Shown: positions 35,693 through 49,489 of the stretch, one piece after another | Numbering within the stretch: position 1 is the first letter of the stretch | How the letters are laid out: each line of letters opens with the position of its first letter | Source of the DNA: Ciona intestinalis | Taxonomy: Eukaryota; Chordata; Ascidiacea; Phlebobranchia; Cionidae | Assembly: GCF_000224145.3 (NCBI RefSeq) | Contig: NC_020168.2 | Coordinates: forward strand, 957,534 to 1,021,533 | Direction of reading: 5' to 3' | Length of the DNA stretch: 64,000 bases | The notes under the pieces: model-generated | Databases searched by the model: none | The model's input: the letters and a program-made list of their open reading frames with translations, nothing else | What the model was told of the DNA's origin: nothing | Made by a program: the position numbers and the translations under genes

Positions 35693-36237
35693 ATTAAAGG
35701 GCCTAAACACACCCCAAATGTACTTCGCTTTAATCGATAGAGTGTGTTTTTCTTATTCCAACGACACCTTACTTGTTTTAATCGGTTCTGTATAACCAAA
35801 GATATTCCAGCTCAAACACCGTGAAATTCAAAAAACTGATTTGAAAGTTGCGTGGCGAAAAAAATTGAGAAGTGTACTACCCACGTGACAAACACGTCAC
35901 AAAGTTGTTAAAGCGTGGCCGCTCTCATTCAGAAAGGCGAGAGGCAGTGTTTTCAGCGAAAATCGAGAGAACTAAAAAAACGCAAAAAAGCACAAAAAAA
36001 CGCAGGTTTCGCTTTAATGAATGAATCAGTCACGTGACTAGTACGTTCCTACGTCACAATCACGAAGCTCGTAGTAAAAAAAGGATAGCGCTAGAGATCA
36101 CTGTTTGAGGACGAATATCTCCGCCTATACTGGACCAATTTTAATAAGCAAAGTATTTTTGGAATCAATAAAACAGTCGCTTTGTGAATTTACCATAAAA
36201 AATAAAAGTGACGTGGGGTGTGTTTAGGCCCTTTAAT
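35693..36237. mobile_element. 545-bp element with perfect 23-bp terminal inverted repeats
   Basis: ATTAAAGGGCCTAAACACAC (23 bp in total, 35693-35715) is repeated exactly inverted at 36215-36237. TTAA lies at the outer edge of each arm, as expected for an element using TTAA targets (piggyBac-like), but the superfamily is inference. The interior has no transposase frame. It does carry CACGTGAC/GTCACGTG-type sites and CpG-rich stretches. Confidence 0.75.
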
Positions 36238-37159
36238 ACAATTGGAGCCTGTATATTTGCATTTATAGTTAATTTTGATTCATTTTGTTGTTATAATATA
36301 AGTTTGAGCGAATGTACACGTAGTTTCGCACACCACTGATACTGTGTGACTGTTTAACATAGATTAGTTTCGCTAAAATGTCATGAAATCGCAGTAAAGC
36401 CAGTTGATTTTCACATTTAACCATAAAGAACGTTCTATTCGTTTGGACGAAATTGGTTTCTAACATGTTCTAGTGCTGTTACTGATGGCTGGCATATCAT
36501 AAGCGATAAATACATTATCTAAATCTAATCAAAGCAAGCATAACATGTTTTAATGTTAGAAATATGCACTTTTATTCCTTGCAAAGGCAGTGGTTTAAAA
36601 ATAGAATACTACACAACAGAAGAAAACACATACGTTTATCGCGCAAGTCTTGAACTGCATCGTTATATTAAAAGTCTGCTTGTTCCTTAAAAACAAGTTA
36701 ATCATTCCATTAATGCACATTTTGTCAGTAATCCTTTATCTTGACTGCATGAAATATATAACACATCTTCTACATCGCCACATGTTTGTGAAATAGAGGT
36801 TCGTGCACAAGATTAGAATCATCAGCAAACAGCTATTACACGCTTACAGTAAATGTATATGCTATATACAAGCAGTGTATGACACCTGATGTATGACTGA
36901 TAGTATTTCCCTTGGATTGAATCTGGAACAATCCGTGTCAGTATCAGACAATGTTGTAAATTGCAATATCTCTTCGGTTCTGTATCTACTAATCCAACAA
37001 ACTTATAACACGTAGTCACGTATCTACCTATAAGGCCTATGACAAATATGAACATTTATCATTCAAGCGAAAGCTTTGCCATGCTTCTACAGTAAGTTGC
37101 TGTACATCAAACGTTCGACATAACACAACTATAATATGTTGAAACTGTCATTCTGTCTA

Positions 37160-37209
37160 NNNNNNNNNNNNNNNNNNNNNNNNNNNNNNNNNNNNNNNNN
37201 NNNNNNNNN
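37160..37209. other. Assembly gap (50 N)
   Basis: Fifty undetermined bases. The round length suggests a placeholder, so real distances across this point are unknown. A duplicated segment lies shortly to the right, which may have hindered assembly. Confidence 0.95.
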
Positions 37210-37444
37210 ATTTTTAGACTAAATTTTCAGATTTAAAACCGCACAATTAGCGTGTGGGCACCGAAGCGTAGACGAGTGCCTTTTTCTTATCGTTATCTTT
37301 GGTATAAACACCGCGTCTCTCGTTTCTTCGATCTTTTAGTTTACTGCTCGCAATAAATCATTATGCAGCCGCCACAATATGAATAATATTAACTTTTTAC
37401 GGTTTATCCAAATTCACAAAAACGTCTTTAAGCGACGACAAGGT

Positions 37445-38262
37445 TAACTATAGTGTAAGTTTACATGTCAACACATGGTACAGGAGTTGTACAAAGCCTA
37501 TTTACACATATTGTTTACCAAACTTCAATCCTTACGCCTTAAGTTTAATGAGTTATAATACACGAATAAATGCATTCTATCTACTGCTCCACAGTCATCA
37601 ATGGCGACTTAAACCCGCTTTGTTGGTTACTTTTGGTTTGTTTATGATCGATTTCATTCGACCATTGTAGTGATAGGGTTAATTAATACTATGCTAATTA
37701 GTTTATACCGTGCTCATGCATCAGATCTGTGATCTCTTGTTTATTTTTGTGATACGCCAAGGATATGCTGTAACGAAATTACGTTCTTTTCCGGGCATTT
37801 TCCTCTATTTTAATCGCATATTTACGCAAAAACGAATACATGTGATTTCCAGCTTCTCGCCAAACAGAACAGGATAGCCTACCAGGCGATTTTAAATTTG
37901 TTTGTAAATACTTTATCGGCCGATAATCGCTCTCTCCCATCGCTAGCGCTTTTACCGCACGTAATGTGAACACACCTTAACCGGTGTAAGTTTACAAGGC
38001 AACACATACAGAAACAGGAGTTGTACAAAGCGTATTTACACATATATATTCTTTACCAATCACTCAATCCTCATACATCATAGGTTTTTATGAGTTATGA
38101 TACATGTATAAATGCAATGTATCTACTGCTCCATTTCGGTTAACTACTTCTGATTATGACGGGACCTTGGTCGGCCGTTGCAGTAAAAGGGTTAATTAAT
38201 AATAGGCTAATTAGTTTTATACGTGATCACTCATTAGAACTTGGCTCTCTTGTTATTTTTTT
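37445..38262 (+). repeat. Direct duplication of a ~300-bp segment
   Basis: Copy 1 (about 37445-37750) and copy 2 (about 37977-38262) share GTGTAAGTTTACA, CAGGAGTTGTACAAAG, ATCTACTGCTCCA, AGGGTTAATTAAT and CTCTCTTGTTATTTTT-type blocks in the same order. A shorter third relative lies at about 35135-35220. The segment is a dispersed repeat of unknown type. Confidence 0.6.
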
Positions 38263-39096
38263 TTTTTTAGTTTACAGTTGTAGAAAAATAAACTTTTTAT
38301 GCAAGTTTATATATATATTTCTAACAATACGTATGGGCACTTACCAAAGTTATGTTAATAAAAACTTTTTATTGCCTAAATGTCAGAATTGGCTATATTA
38401 CAAACCAAACAGAATCGATGAAGACGTTAAGCCCCCTTTATTTTTATTTTATTTTTCCCCAATTAAATGTAAATATGTTTTTTTACTGTAGGCATGTTTT
38501 AACAACTGTTGTTTTGTCGCTATTATCTGTCGTTTCGTTTAAAATATGTCTAAATCTTTGCTACCGTTATTGAAGACACAAATTTTATAAACCCATGAGG
38601 AGTTATTTAGCAATTCGCACACCAAATTTTCCCCTTTTTGAGAAAACACAGGGTAAGACGCGAAAGTTTAAGTTCCTTGTGAATTTTGGTTAATAGATGG
38701 ATTTCTTAGTAGTTCAGTGTTTGGATTTGTAAGCACAGCTCTACCGCAACCTTTGTATGTACCTTACAACCTTACTCAAATAGAAAATAGACCATTAAAT
38801 GTAAAATATCCGCGCGGAAAGATATAGTAGGTTGAGATAGGTTGACAAAGCAGTTTACAACTTGTGTTTTAATTATATACAATCAATTGGTTTGAGTATA
38901 TACAATTTACCATGTGTATGATTGAAATTACCATCGCATAAAGTTAGCTAACTAATCAAAAAACTGGTACACAGCAGTTCATAATTTGGTAAAACTGAAT
39001 TTTAGATATGTACATTATAAATTGACATATTTTAGCTAGCAAATCCCATTTAGCGAAAAAAAAAAAACGAATAATGCAGATTAAAAACTAATAATT

Positions 39097-42000
39097 TTAA
39101 TCAGAATCACTGGCACTACTTTCACCAGCAGATTCTCGCACGTTAAGTAGAAGTTTATACTCCTGGTCACATCCCATGTAAGCATCACTCATGAAATATA
39201 AAGTATAGGAATGTGAACCAGCAGAAGGAGGAATGAAATCTAATTTCACTTTTGCTTTTTGTTGAAGTGTAAGTCGTTTGATTGAAATAAGGCTGTTTGT
39301 CTTCGGGTCACCCACCACCACCCACCAACCTTCTTCACGCTTCTGTGGAAAGAATGGAGCGATCACTGGACCAGCTACTTCATCTTCCCTTTCTAACACA
39401 ACATTAATGACCACGGGGGTGCCAGCGTGCAGATCATCTTCAGATTGAACTTCATAATTCAGTTCAATGTTTGGGAACCTGTTGCAAAACCTCGCAACAT
39501 CTGCCATCTGCGACTCATTCATCTTGAGGAGTTGACTTCGATCTGAATCTTCCATCTCAAGAATATCGAACACGCTTTCAATCTCCTGCAGTAAACAAAC
39601 ATTTTCTTTATTTTGTTGTTTATGTTATGTAAGTGGAGTTGAATGTGTGGATATATTTTTAGTCTCTGGCTATACTTTAGTATTTCATAGTCTGTAAAGT
39701 TACATCTCCTGTCAGCATAATACTGGCAATTATGAAATTTTATAGCAGTAAAACAAATAAGCTAATAAAATAAATACCTAAATTTCTTAATTTTATGAAT
39801 ACAATATAAAATTGTTACCTTTTGAGTGCATTGTTTAATGAGGTCGGCACTGAAGTGTGGCAGTTGTTTTAAATAGGAATCTCGACTCCACATTGCTTGT
39901 GTTACCATCTGTGCAAGCTCCATTGCAGCAAGAGCTGGAGAAAGCCAGCCATTTGAAGACAATACATCAACACAGGCTTGTATTAATCGGATAGCTTTTC
40001 CAAGTATTTGTTCGGTGTCAGATTGTAGTTCTGCTGGTAACTGAAGTCTTGAAAGATGAGCTTGGATCAAGAGGTTGGTTTTAATATGTGGATCAGTAAA
40101 CCTTAGGTTTTGTGGCTTGTGCTGAACTTTTGGTAAAAGTTGTTTCAGTGTGCTGTCTTCATGGTGTCGAATAGGGATGCTCTCATATTCTGCAGCGTTA
40201 CTAATGATCTCAATCAAACCACGTATCTTTGTTTTTGCATTGAGAGACATGCTGAATAACTCAATTGTGGTGTAATTAATGTAATAGTAAGCGGCAATCA
40301 TAGCCAAATTTAGCGGAGTGATATCCATTTCATCTTCAATTGAAATGCATTTTGATTGCTCAAGATCAGCTAAAGTATTCTCTACCAATTCAGATAAACT
40401 GTCAGATAAATGTCGATGCGAGACACCCTGCAAGTTGTAATAGTTTGGATTTTGACTCATTCTTCTGTAAAGGAAAGTCCAGGTCAAGTAATCAACAGCA
40501 TCTTGTTTGTTTTCAATAATTTTGGTGACAATCTCTGCATTAAAGTGATCATGCAAGCAGTGGTCAAGGTGGGATTCTACTGGCAGTGGCTCGTAAACAA
40601 ACTTCTTGAAAAAGTCTTTTTTTGAGCTTTGACACATAATCACACATTTTCCCTCTTCGTCCTTTAATGGTCGATTGGCACGGCCAATCATCTGCAATAT
40701 ATCTGTCACAGGGTAATCAACATATGCATGAATCTTGCCATTGTAATGCTGGGTATCCATGATCACAACCAAATGAGCGGCGAGATTTAATCCCCAGCAC
40801 AAACTACGGGAAGCAACAAGCACTTGAACTGCACCTGAAGAAAACAGTTGTTCCACAACAGTACGTTCCAACTCAGTTGAACCATCGTGTAAATAAGCAA
40901 CTCCATTGCTCAGTGTTTCTTTCAACGTAGCATCCTTAACATGTTCCAAATAAGCACCTAACTCCGATTCATTGCAGTGAAGAAACCTCTGTGCCGAGGC
41001 ATCTGCTGCAGTATAAGTTAAAATATCAACTGCAGTAAGCTTACACTGCTTTCTGGAAGGCACAAATATAATGCAGGCTTGCTTTGGTGAGTGCTTTGTT
41101 ATAGCGTTGTAAACAGGTTTTGCCATGCTGAGAAGTCTTGACTGAGTGTGGCTGATGTTGAACCCTTGAATGTGAAGTTCAAGCGGCACTGGTCGTACAT
41201 TTGGATGAAAATTGAATGTATGCATGTTTGTACATCCTAACCACTGAGCGACATCTTTAGCATTTGCCAACGAAGATCCAAGTGCAATGATTCGAATATT
41301 CTTATCAAGCTGGGATGCGATGTACCGCATTCGAGAACAAACAACCTCAAGTTCAGGTCCACTCTCCCCTCCAATCAAATGAATTTCATCAACAATGAAG
41401 AGCGATACAGTGTGAACATTCTTCCGTTGCTTCCATCGTCGAGAAATAACATCCCATCTCTCTGAAGTAGCGATGATGATTGATGCTCTTGATATTAAAC
41501 GAAGATCCGTGCTTGTTTCTCCTGTTAACAGGACAACTCGTTTCCCCAAACTGACTTCAAACTTTTTACGCCAGTCTTTGTAAATTAAATCAGCAACAGC
41601 TTCGACGGGTGTGACATAAACGCACCTTGAATCAGGGTCAAGATTCAACGCATGCAGCAAAGCAAATTCAGCACAAACCGTTTTCCCGCTACCAGTAGGA
41701 GCTCCAACGAATACATTTTCATCTCCATTGTAGATTGCGTTAAAAACTTGTGTTTGAATTGGGTTAAAACAAGGAAAGTCATTCTCATATAGGGCTTCGT
41801 ATTCTGAGTTTCTTAGTGCACTAATAGGAAGAGGTTGCAAGTCAAGAAGCTCGGTTGGTGGCGGATACTTCTCTGGCAAGATGAGATGTCTGAATGAAAC
41901 TGGAAGTTGGGTTTCTGATCCGATCCATCGATCCGATATGATCCTGATGAAATGTTGAGGAGGAAGAGGCTCGAACACCGGAACAAAGAAGTTGACAACA

Positions 42001-45000
42001 TGCTCATCAGATGCATATTTGCTTTTTAAAAGAAAGAACTCATGATGCAAGACTACTTCACCATCAACATCTTCCACAAATATATAGAATCCCTCAGAGT
42101 TCCCATGAATCTTTTCATCCCATTGAAAATCTGGTGTGATCGTCAATTCCACTCGTAAGGTTGATCTGGTGATAGGTTGAACATGGACTGATAATTCCAT
42201 CTTGGGAAACTGATGAATTAACCTATGAAGAAGTTTTCCCATCTTTGGCATCCGAATTAACTCTCCAATCTCATTATGACCCAAATCATAAAACCGTTCC
42301 CATGGAAAATTTTTCTTTTCAATTTTCTTCACAACTTCATCTGGGACTTTTTTAAATTGCCGCAGTGGGGTCATTGACTGCCACATTCTTCGGTTAATCA
42401 TCTTACTCAGTGAGAGGCATTTATCTGCAAGCTGAGCCCAACCTCGATAAAGAACAATTTCATACAAAGCACGGATAAGTCTTCCTGCACTTTGCGTGAC
42501 ATAAACCATATCCGCCATTAAAGCAAATCCTTCTAATTTAAGTTGGGATATGTAAGCTTGTAGTAGCACATTGACTTTGGCTGAAGCTTCCTCAATGCTT
42601 TCTTTAATAGGAATCGGCACTCTTTCCAAAAGTTTGTTCAACTCTAATTTTTCTTCTTCCCTGACAGTGATATATTTAAATTCAGATGAAAGAGAAAATA
42701 CGCGGAACAACTCAATTTCGCTCAATGTTGGTTTTAGAAGTTGATTGTATGTGGCCATACTTTCATTTGTACAGTAATAATGACTTGCAATTCGTCCAAG
42801 ATCAGTAACTTGCAGCTGACCAGATTTTCTGTCATATTTCACTAAGTTGTTCTTGGCCAGCATTGTGACAGCTGCATGAGCTAAATCAATTCTTCGTTGT
42901 TGAAGCATCGGATCGTCTTCTGGTGATTCCACTCCATACAGTGATGGTTGTCTCAGTGCACGAATATAAAGGTATGTGTAACCCAACCAATTAACAGCAT
43001 CTTTTATATTCTGTACATTCCCAAGCACTATCTCAGCATTCAAAGCATCGGGGAGACAGGAGATCATTTGACTTTCAACAGGTAACTGTTGATTCAAAAG
43101 AGACAAATAATATTGAAGCTCATTGTGTGTAGTTATCAGGACACCTTCACCTTTAGTATCATACTGTGGTCGACCTGCCCTACCCATCATTTGTAAAACA
43201 TCCAATGCACCAAGTTCAACCCATCGACCCTTTTCAGGGTTATACACTTGTGTTCCTTTTATTATAACAGTGTGAGCAGGTAAGTTGACGCCCCATGCCA
43301 AGGTAGATGTGGAAACTAAAACTTGTATGTGTCGATCCGCAAACAAATCTTCAACAAGCGTTCTGTCAACACGAGTCATACCAGCATGATGAATGGCAAA
43401 CCCGTATGGCAGAAGATCTTTCAATTCCATATTCTTAACTTGTTCAGCTTCTGTACGTAAAACTTCAGTTGATGCTGAACCTTCTCTTAAGAACTGCCCC
43501 AATGTGTCGTTATCAATACACATATCCCGGATTGCTCTGGCAGTTTTACCAGTTTCTTTACGGGAATGAACAAAAATCAAAACCTGGTTTCTGCCTGCAT
43601 TGTCAACCACTTTCTCATAAACAATTTCATTCATAACTTGGAATCTCTTCATTGGTTTCTTTTCAGTGATACCAATGTAATGTTGTTCGAGGGGAACGGG
43701 GCGAAAGCTATTGTCAAAGTAAAATAAACCTTTTGCTGGATCAACACGGAGGAAAGTAGCAACATCTTCATAGTTTGGTAGCGTAGCTGACAATCCAACC
43801 AACCTCACATCTTCCTGGGTGGTTTCAATTGATCTGATTGTTCGTGCAACAATTGATTCAAGAACAGGGCCACGACTATCATGCAGCATATGTATTTCAT
43901 CCATGATTATCAAACGAACCAACTGAGTGTATGTTCTTTCACCTCCTTTACGTGTAATGATGTCCCACTTCTCAGGGGTGCATATGATAACCTGAGTCGC
44001 ATTTATTTCTTCCTTACACAACTGATGGTCACCAGTGAGCTCAGCGACTTTAACACCGTAGTTGGCAAGTCTCTTTCCAAAGCTTCCAACCATCTCTTGA
44101 ACCAAAGACTTCATCGGAGCGATGTAAATCACTTTAAAGTTATCCAGTTTTATTGATCCATCCACGTTGATATGTTTTCCTATCTCCTTTAACATGCACA
44201 GAAGTGCAACGTTGGTTTTTCCTGCACCAGTTGGAGCACAAAGCAAAATATTTTCATCACTGTTTAAAGCTGTGTCTGCAAGCTTGCTTTGCACCCTGTT
44301 TAGTGATTTGAACCCCTCAAAAGCATTTTGAGCATATTTAGGCAAACTTTCAATGCTAACAAGTTTTTCCTTATTTTTAAATGGTTTTGGTTTTAAAGCA
44401 GGTACATATACTTCTTCATATCCTTTTCTTTGCTTTCGATAGGAACCATCTGGCAACTGACATTTCTTATTCGCCATTAAATGGGAACCTTGGTTAAACT
44501 CAAGATCTTCAAGATCAATAGATTTCTGACTTGGTTGATAAACATCTTCACTTTTCACATTTTCTGCATCAGTTGCTTTCAAATCCGCATCAACTTTCGA
44601 ACGTCGGAGTCTTTCCCTTCGATCTTGCTCTTCACGGATAATATCTTCTTTTTCAGTGTCGTGAAGTTGCTCCAAGATCATTTTGAGGTCAGCTTCACTT
44701 TCCATTTTTTTCTCAATTTCTTGTTTTGCATCAAGACTTTGAGCACTAGCAAGCAAGGTACAATACAAAATCATCTGCCTATGAAGTCGTAAAGTCTTAA
44801 TAAAGTTAAACTGATTAAATCCAAGCAGATGAACAAGCTGGTTTTCACACTGAAGGTCATCCCCAGCTGTCTTAAGAATTTCCAATACTTCTTCTGCTTT
44901 CTGCTGAGAAACAATAGCATCATCATACACCTTACTTAAATTTCTTTGCAGCCAGTAAGCATCGATATCTCTAGGATGAAGATCTTTATTTTTAGCCACA

Positions 45001-48000
45001 TTAATACCACCAGCTTCATTTGTAAGATTAGCGGACACAACCGTATCAACATTTGCTTCAACTCCTTCTTCCACTTCATCTTCAACATCCGAAGCTTCAC
45101 GGACTTCCCCGTACTTATTATCATCACCATCTTCATCATCAGATTCGAACTGAACATTAACTCCATACGTTTCATCAATATTTTCATCCGTTGCTTTTAA
45201 GTCACTTTCAGCACCAAAGTCAGTGATTTTTCTTCCTGTTAAAGAATAACATCAGTTTAAATCACAAAGTAACCTTCTACATAATTTTAATTTAAAAACT
45301 TGACCTTTATATCATCTATACAGAAAATTTCACTAAAAAAGCATTAACCGTTTTCAAGATATTGCTAAAAAAATCATTTATAGGGTCTTCGTAGGGGGCC
45401 CAAGCCAACTCCTATGCTATTGCTATATTGCTGCACGAAGGGGCAAAAACTAATAGGGATGCACCGGGGCGAATCCCGGTCCAATTGCCCAGTCGAGTAT
45501 CAACGTTTTCGTGGTATTTGGAGTCGGCCGGGTATCGTAATTACTCTGTCCGGGTAACTTCACTAATATTTTAGATTTTTAAAATGCTTGATCGCAAGCC
45601 TTGAAAAAGAAACGTTCAACCAGTATTCAAACATCTGTTAGCTAAATATTTCATGTGTGAATCGTCATTATGATGTAAATTATCAAAGTGTGAATTGTTA
45701 GGATGTGCCGAGCCGAGTCTGAATTTAAAAGCTCTGGCCCAAGCATCACCTTTTTCGGCGCTCGGCTGAAATCGAGCCTTATGCATTTGCTATAATGTTG
45801 CACGCGAGAGCGAAAAATATTGAAAATGAAAAACACGTGAAGCTACCAAGAGATAACGAGAATAGTCAGCGTAGCTTTCTTCTTAATTATTTTTCATTCG
45901 TTGTGAATTTGCTCTCTCGCAAGTAACGTATCGCAACATCAGCCAACTTGCCCGTATCGAATTACAGCCGGTGTTAAATTACACGAGCACGCAATGTTAC
46001 TGTATCTGATTTTAAATAAAAAGTTAATAACTCTTAAACTTTTTTTTATAATGAAATAAATAAACTGCTGCAACCATGGGGGCTGTTTTGTTGTAATGAC
46101 ACACCCCATTTCCGCAAACACGCACCCAGACAGAAAGTGCTAAAACACGCATTCAATATTACTTTATTTCGCTAGGAATTGGAACCTGTTTCATTTAATT
46201 GTTATGTCACTTGTCCTATAACAACATAACTACAAATTAGGGCGTTTCATAATATAACAATCGGGAAGAATGTTCCCACTTCCAAGTTGTTCCAACCAAC
46301 CACGAGATCAAAACATCGTGTATGAGCGTCACATGTTTACGCTCTGCACCGGCGTAGAAATTAGAAAATAAAGGAAGACGCGTGCGGTAGCATACATTCC
46401 ACACCTAACAAACGAAGCAATCGTTGTGAACTTATTCTCGTGAAAAATTACATAACGAAACTCCGGTTCTCGTGCGGTGCCAACAAACAATGTTTTTTGG
46501 CTTCTGTCCAAGCTCGACTGGGACGATACTTAGTATTATCATATTACAATCTCTGTTAGTTCCAATTTACTGACAGCGTCGCTTCTCGCTATTATATTAG
46601 CACCAATTAAAATTCACATAATCGTGATTTACCTGCATTTAAACTAATCATCAAAAACAAAAATTTTATACACAAACTACAGATCGTACGGAAGCGAGTA
46701 AAACGCGATTGTTTTCCAACAATTTCGTTTGTGATGTAACAATCGTAATGGTTTACCAAAGGTATTCTGACGTAAATAATCGTTACATTATTCACGATGG
46801 ACATGCGTAAAACTTACACCAATGTTTCATTTATTAAAAAGACGTTTCTAATTTAGTATAAACAATGTAATATTAGTCTTAATTTACCGCATAAAGTAGA
46901 ATAGATATATTAGTGTGCAAGACCAATATCTAAAGCGTTTATATCGCTTCAGAGATAACGATGTTTTTTATCTGTATGACAGACCCTTTTTGAACGTGCT
47001 GGTTGCACCACTGGCTGCAACAGTTATAAATACTTTTTAATTAAATACTTTTTATTGAAAATTACATGTCTCTTTAACCGCAAACCACGTGTTCTGTAGT
47101 ATTTTGACTAGCAACGCCTTCCGACTGGAACCCAAGCTTTTCCAACTTCAGCACATCCCTAGTGAATTGCTACCCTAGGTGGCTATACAGTTTTTATTTT
47201 TCATAAAAAAAGTTTCGGAAATTTTTATTTTTAATAAAAACAGTTTCGGAAATTTTTATTGGAAAAAGTTTCAAAAAATTTTACTTTTTATAAAAAATCA
47301 AATAAGGAAACACTGGGCACTCTTAATTCAAATAAAAAAAATTAAAGAGAAAGCAATGCTGGTTGTTGGTTATCTTTTATTTGCTTCACTCTATTTGTTT
47401 TTTATATTTTTCGCTCCTGCGTTTAACATTAAAGCAGTAGCATGCAGGCTAGACTTGCACATCCCTAATAGTAATTGATTAAAACTTACCTAAATTTACC
47501 AAGACATGATAACGAGAGTCTTCTAGTTGACCAAGTAGAAGCTGAATTTCATTTCTTCTTTCCTTGTCTCTTGACTTTTCTTGTTTCAACACAGCAATGA
47601 CCTCATCAGCCGCACCACATAAGATATCTCTGGGTTGATCACCAATCGCAGCTTGTATGAAACTGAGTAGAATCTCATAGGTTTCCCGGGTTTCTTTCGT
47701 ACGAGGTTTGTAAACAATCCCAACCATTTCATCCACACCGTCCGAGAGCAAACTTCTACCACGAAGATTTGCTTGAAACTTTTCATCTTCGTCACGCTTT
47801 CTTCGTTTTGCTTTTCGCTCTTCCATTTGTGGAGGTTTCGTTCTTTGAGCACGATCTCCCATTTTAATTTCAGTCAGCTTACCCTACGAAAAATATAATA
47901 AGTTATGTGTAAATAATTTGTGTTTGTTAAAGTATAAGATATATCTATTTGCCTATTTTAAATATTTAGGATGTCAGCGCTATTGGCTGAACTATTTTAA

Positions 48001-49141
48001 ACACAGCCTGAAATTGTTTACTCCGCCGCTCAAGTCAAACTTTGTTTCATAATAATGCAGCACTGGAGACTCGTATAAAAGTAGATCGCAATATGCCGAC
48101 GATTTAAAAGACGCGTGGCCGGGCGAGACATCACGAATCCCAACGTCAGCGCTAATTTGCCTGTCTCGAATTACAGTCGGTATCGTACAAAAGCGCCCAA
48201 TGTTTCGTATCTGATTAGACTGATTTTTAATGAAGAACCATAAATTCCTAAACTTTTTTATATTGAAATAATACAAAGTGCTGCATTACGTCTTCTCTTT
48301 CACCGCAAACCACGTGTTCTAAATGATTTTAATCAGCGAAGCTTTTCGTCCAAAAAAGAACGTATTCTCGTACCCCTTTCTCCTTGATGACGTCATAAGC
48401 TCGGCCGAGCTTTTGACTTTGCTCGGCCGAGCGCTTGACTTTATTTGCTATATATTAAATATGTTACGCGACGTTATAGCTTTGTTTTTTCGCACTGTTT
48501 TATGCTAGTAAAAACCTTAACCCTATTCTCTAACCCTTAAGCCCAAAATCCCAACCAATAACCCCTAAAATTACGTAATCTGTAATGTAGAAATCAAACG
48601 CACCAATGCGCATTCTATGACCGGTAATCTAACCTTTGTTTAATTCATGACGGCTTGTGTGGAAAATACAGTAGCGCAGCACGTTTTGGCGCATTTTCAA
48701 AGTTAATTTTTGACACGTACGCCCGAGTTTGTTTTTTTTAAATTAGACAGCGGGTTTCAGTGAGGCCCAAGGAAGTGAAGGAACATATTAAAATCAAAAT
48801 TTTAGGTGGCTACCAGCTTAAGAATTACCGACATAGTGAATATTGTTGACATAGCAGACATATAGTTGCCATAGCGGACATGCACAATTAAAGGGACCCG
48901 CCTATTCTGCCATCTGCCATGTACCGGAGCATTCTCCACTAGTGCCCAAAAATACAATATGAGGAAATGTGTTTTATTTCTGAGTCTATCTAGACATAAC
49001 AAAAATTACCTGCAGTGTAAGGACTTCTCCAGTTGGTTCATCTCTTGGTCGCCGATCAATCAAAGATCGATCAGCTTGTAACACCAAGTTCGAATTTGCT
49101 TTGTATTCATATTGCAACGATCGTGCCGAGGCATCCGCCAT
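39097..49141 (-). CDS. SNRNP200: U5 snRNP 200-kDa helicase (Brr2), complete, 2,143 aa
   Basis: Ski2-like DExH RNA helicase that unwinds U4/U6 to activate the spliceosome. Exons in transcript order: 49141-49010, 47883-47490, 45235-39819, 39585-39097 (stop TAA). Phases agree (6,432 nt). The protein opens [20 protein letters not shown], as in the human protein, and length matches the family (about 2,136). It has two helicase cassettes, each with Sec63-type regions. Cassette 1 has APTGAGKT (about residue 510), DEIH, SATLPN and GRAGRPQ. Cassette 2 has [12 protein letters not shown], a degenerate GSSLAN and GRANRP. In cassette 2, ATSERWD replaces the usual STPEKWD, fitting a cassette regarded as regulatory rather than processive. 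The final Sec63/FN3 region ends in an acidic serine tail (SSASDSD). The start is the first Met of the conserved N terminus. Confidence 0.97.
45695..48440. repeat. Related repeats in SNRNP200 introns 1 and 2
   Basis: Intron 2 (about 45695-46085 and 47040-47165) and intron 1 (about 47968-48440) share a repeat. Common blocks are TTAGGATGT, TCGAATTACAG, GTATCTGATT, CTAAACTTTTTT and CCGCAAACCACGTGTTCT. The intron 2 copy is split by about 0.95 kb of other sequence. CTCGGCCGAGC palindromes occur near one end. GCACATCCCTA-type ends (47151, 47456) suggest a hAT-like origin, but no clean boundary or target duplication could be fixed. Confidence 0.45.
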
Positions 49142-49489
49142 GTTTTAAATCTTTATTGAAACTTTATTTAACTAGTACTTGTTAATACACAGGTATATAT
49201 AAAGTTTTAATCTATCAAAAACGAAACAGATTATAGTACAGTTTTACCATTTTACCACATAGGTTTTTACCGTTTTTACCAATATATATATAAATAGTTT
49301 AAAAACAGAAGTAAAGTGTATAGCACAGTGTATTTTTAATTAAGACTATGGCCTAAACATTAAACTTGGCTGAACTTATCATAACCTTTACATTTACCTC
49401 AAATGCGCAAAAAATCGTTTTAAAACGTTTTAGATGTACAATATTCCGCTAAGTGTCGCGGTGCGCCACATGTTGTGCCCAAAGAACAT

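Larger units (their letters stand above)
33936..39096. other. Intergenic region between neurexin and SNRNP200
   Basis: No convincing gene is seen. It contains a degenerate tRNA-like unit, an inverted-repeat element, a gap of 50 N, a duplicated 300-bp segment and a partial family B MITE (about 38583-38690). The neighbouring genes converge here (neurexin +, SNRNP200 -). Scattered open frames of 60-110 codons lack domains. Confidence 0.5.

Noticed and set aside
45450..47470. A single 2-kb hAT transposon defined by TAGGGATG ends
   Set aside because: The 8-bp flanks do not match, and several similar ends occur in the intron. Boundaries cannot be fixed by eye.
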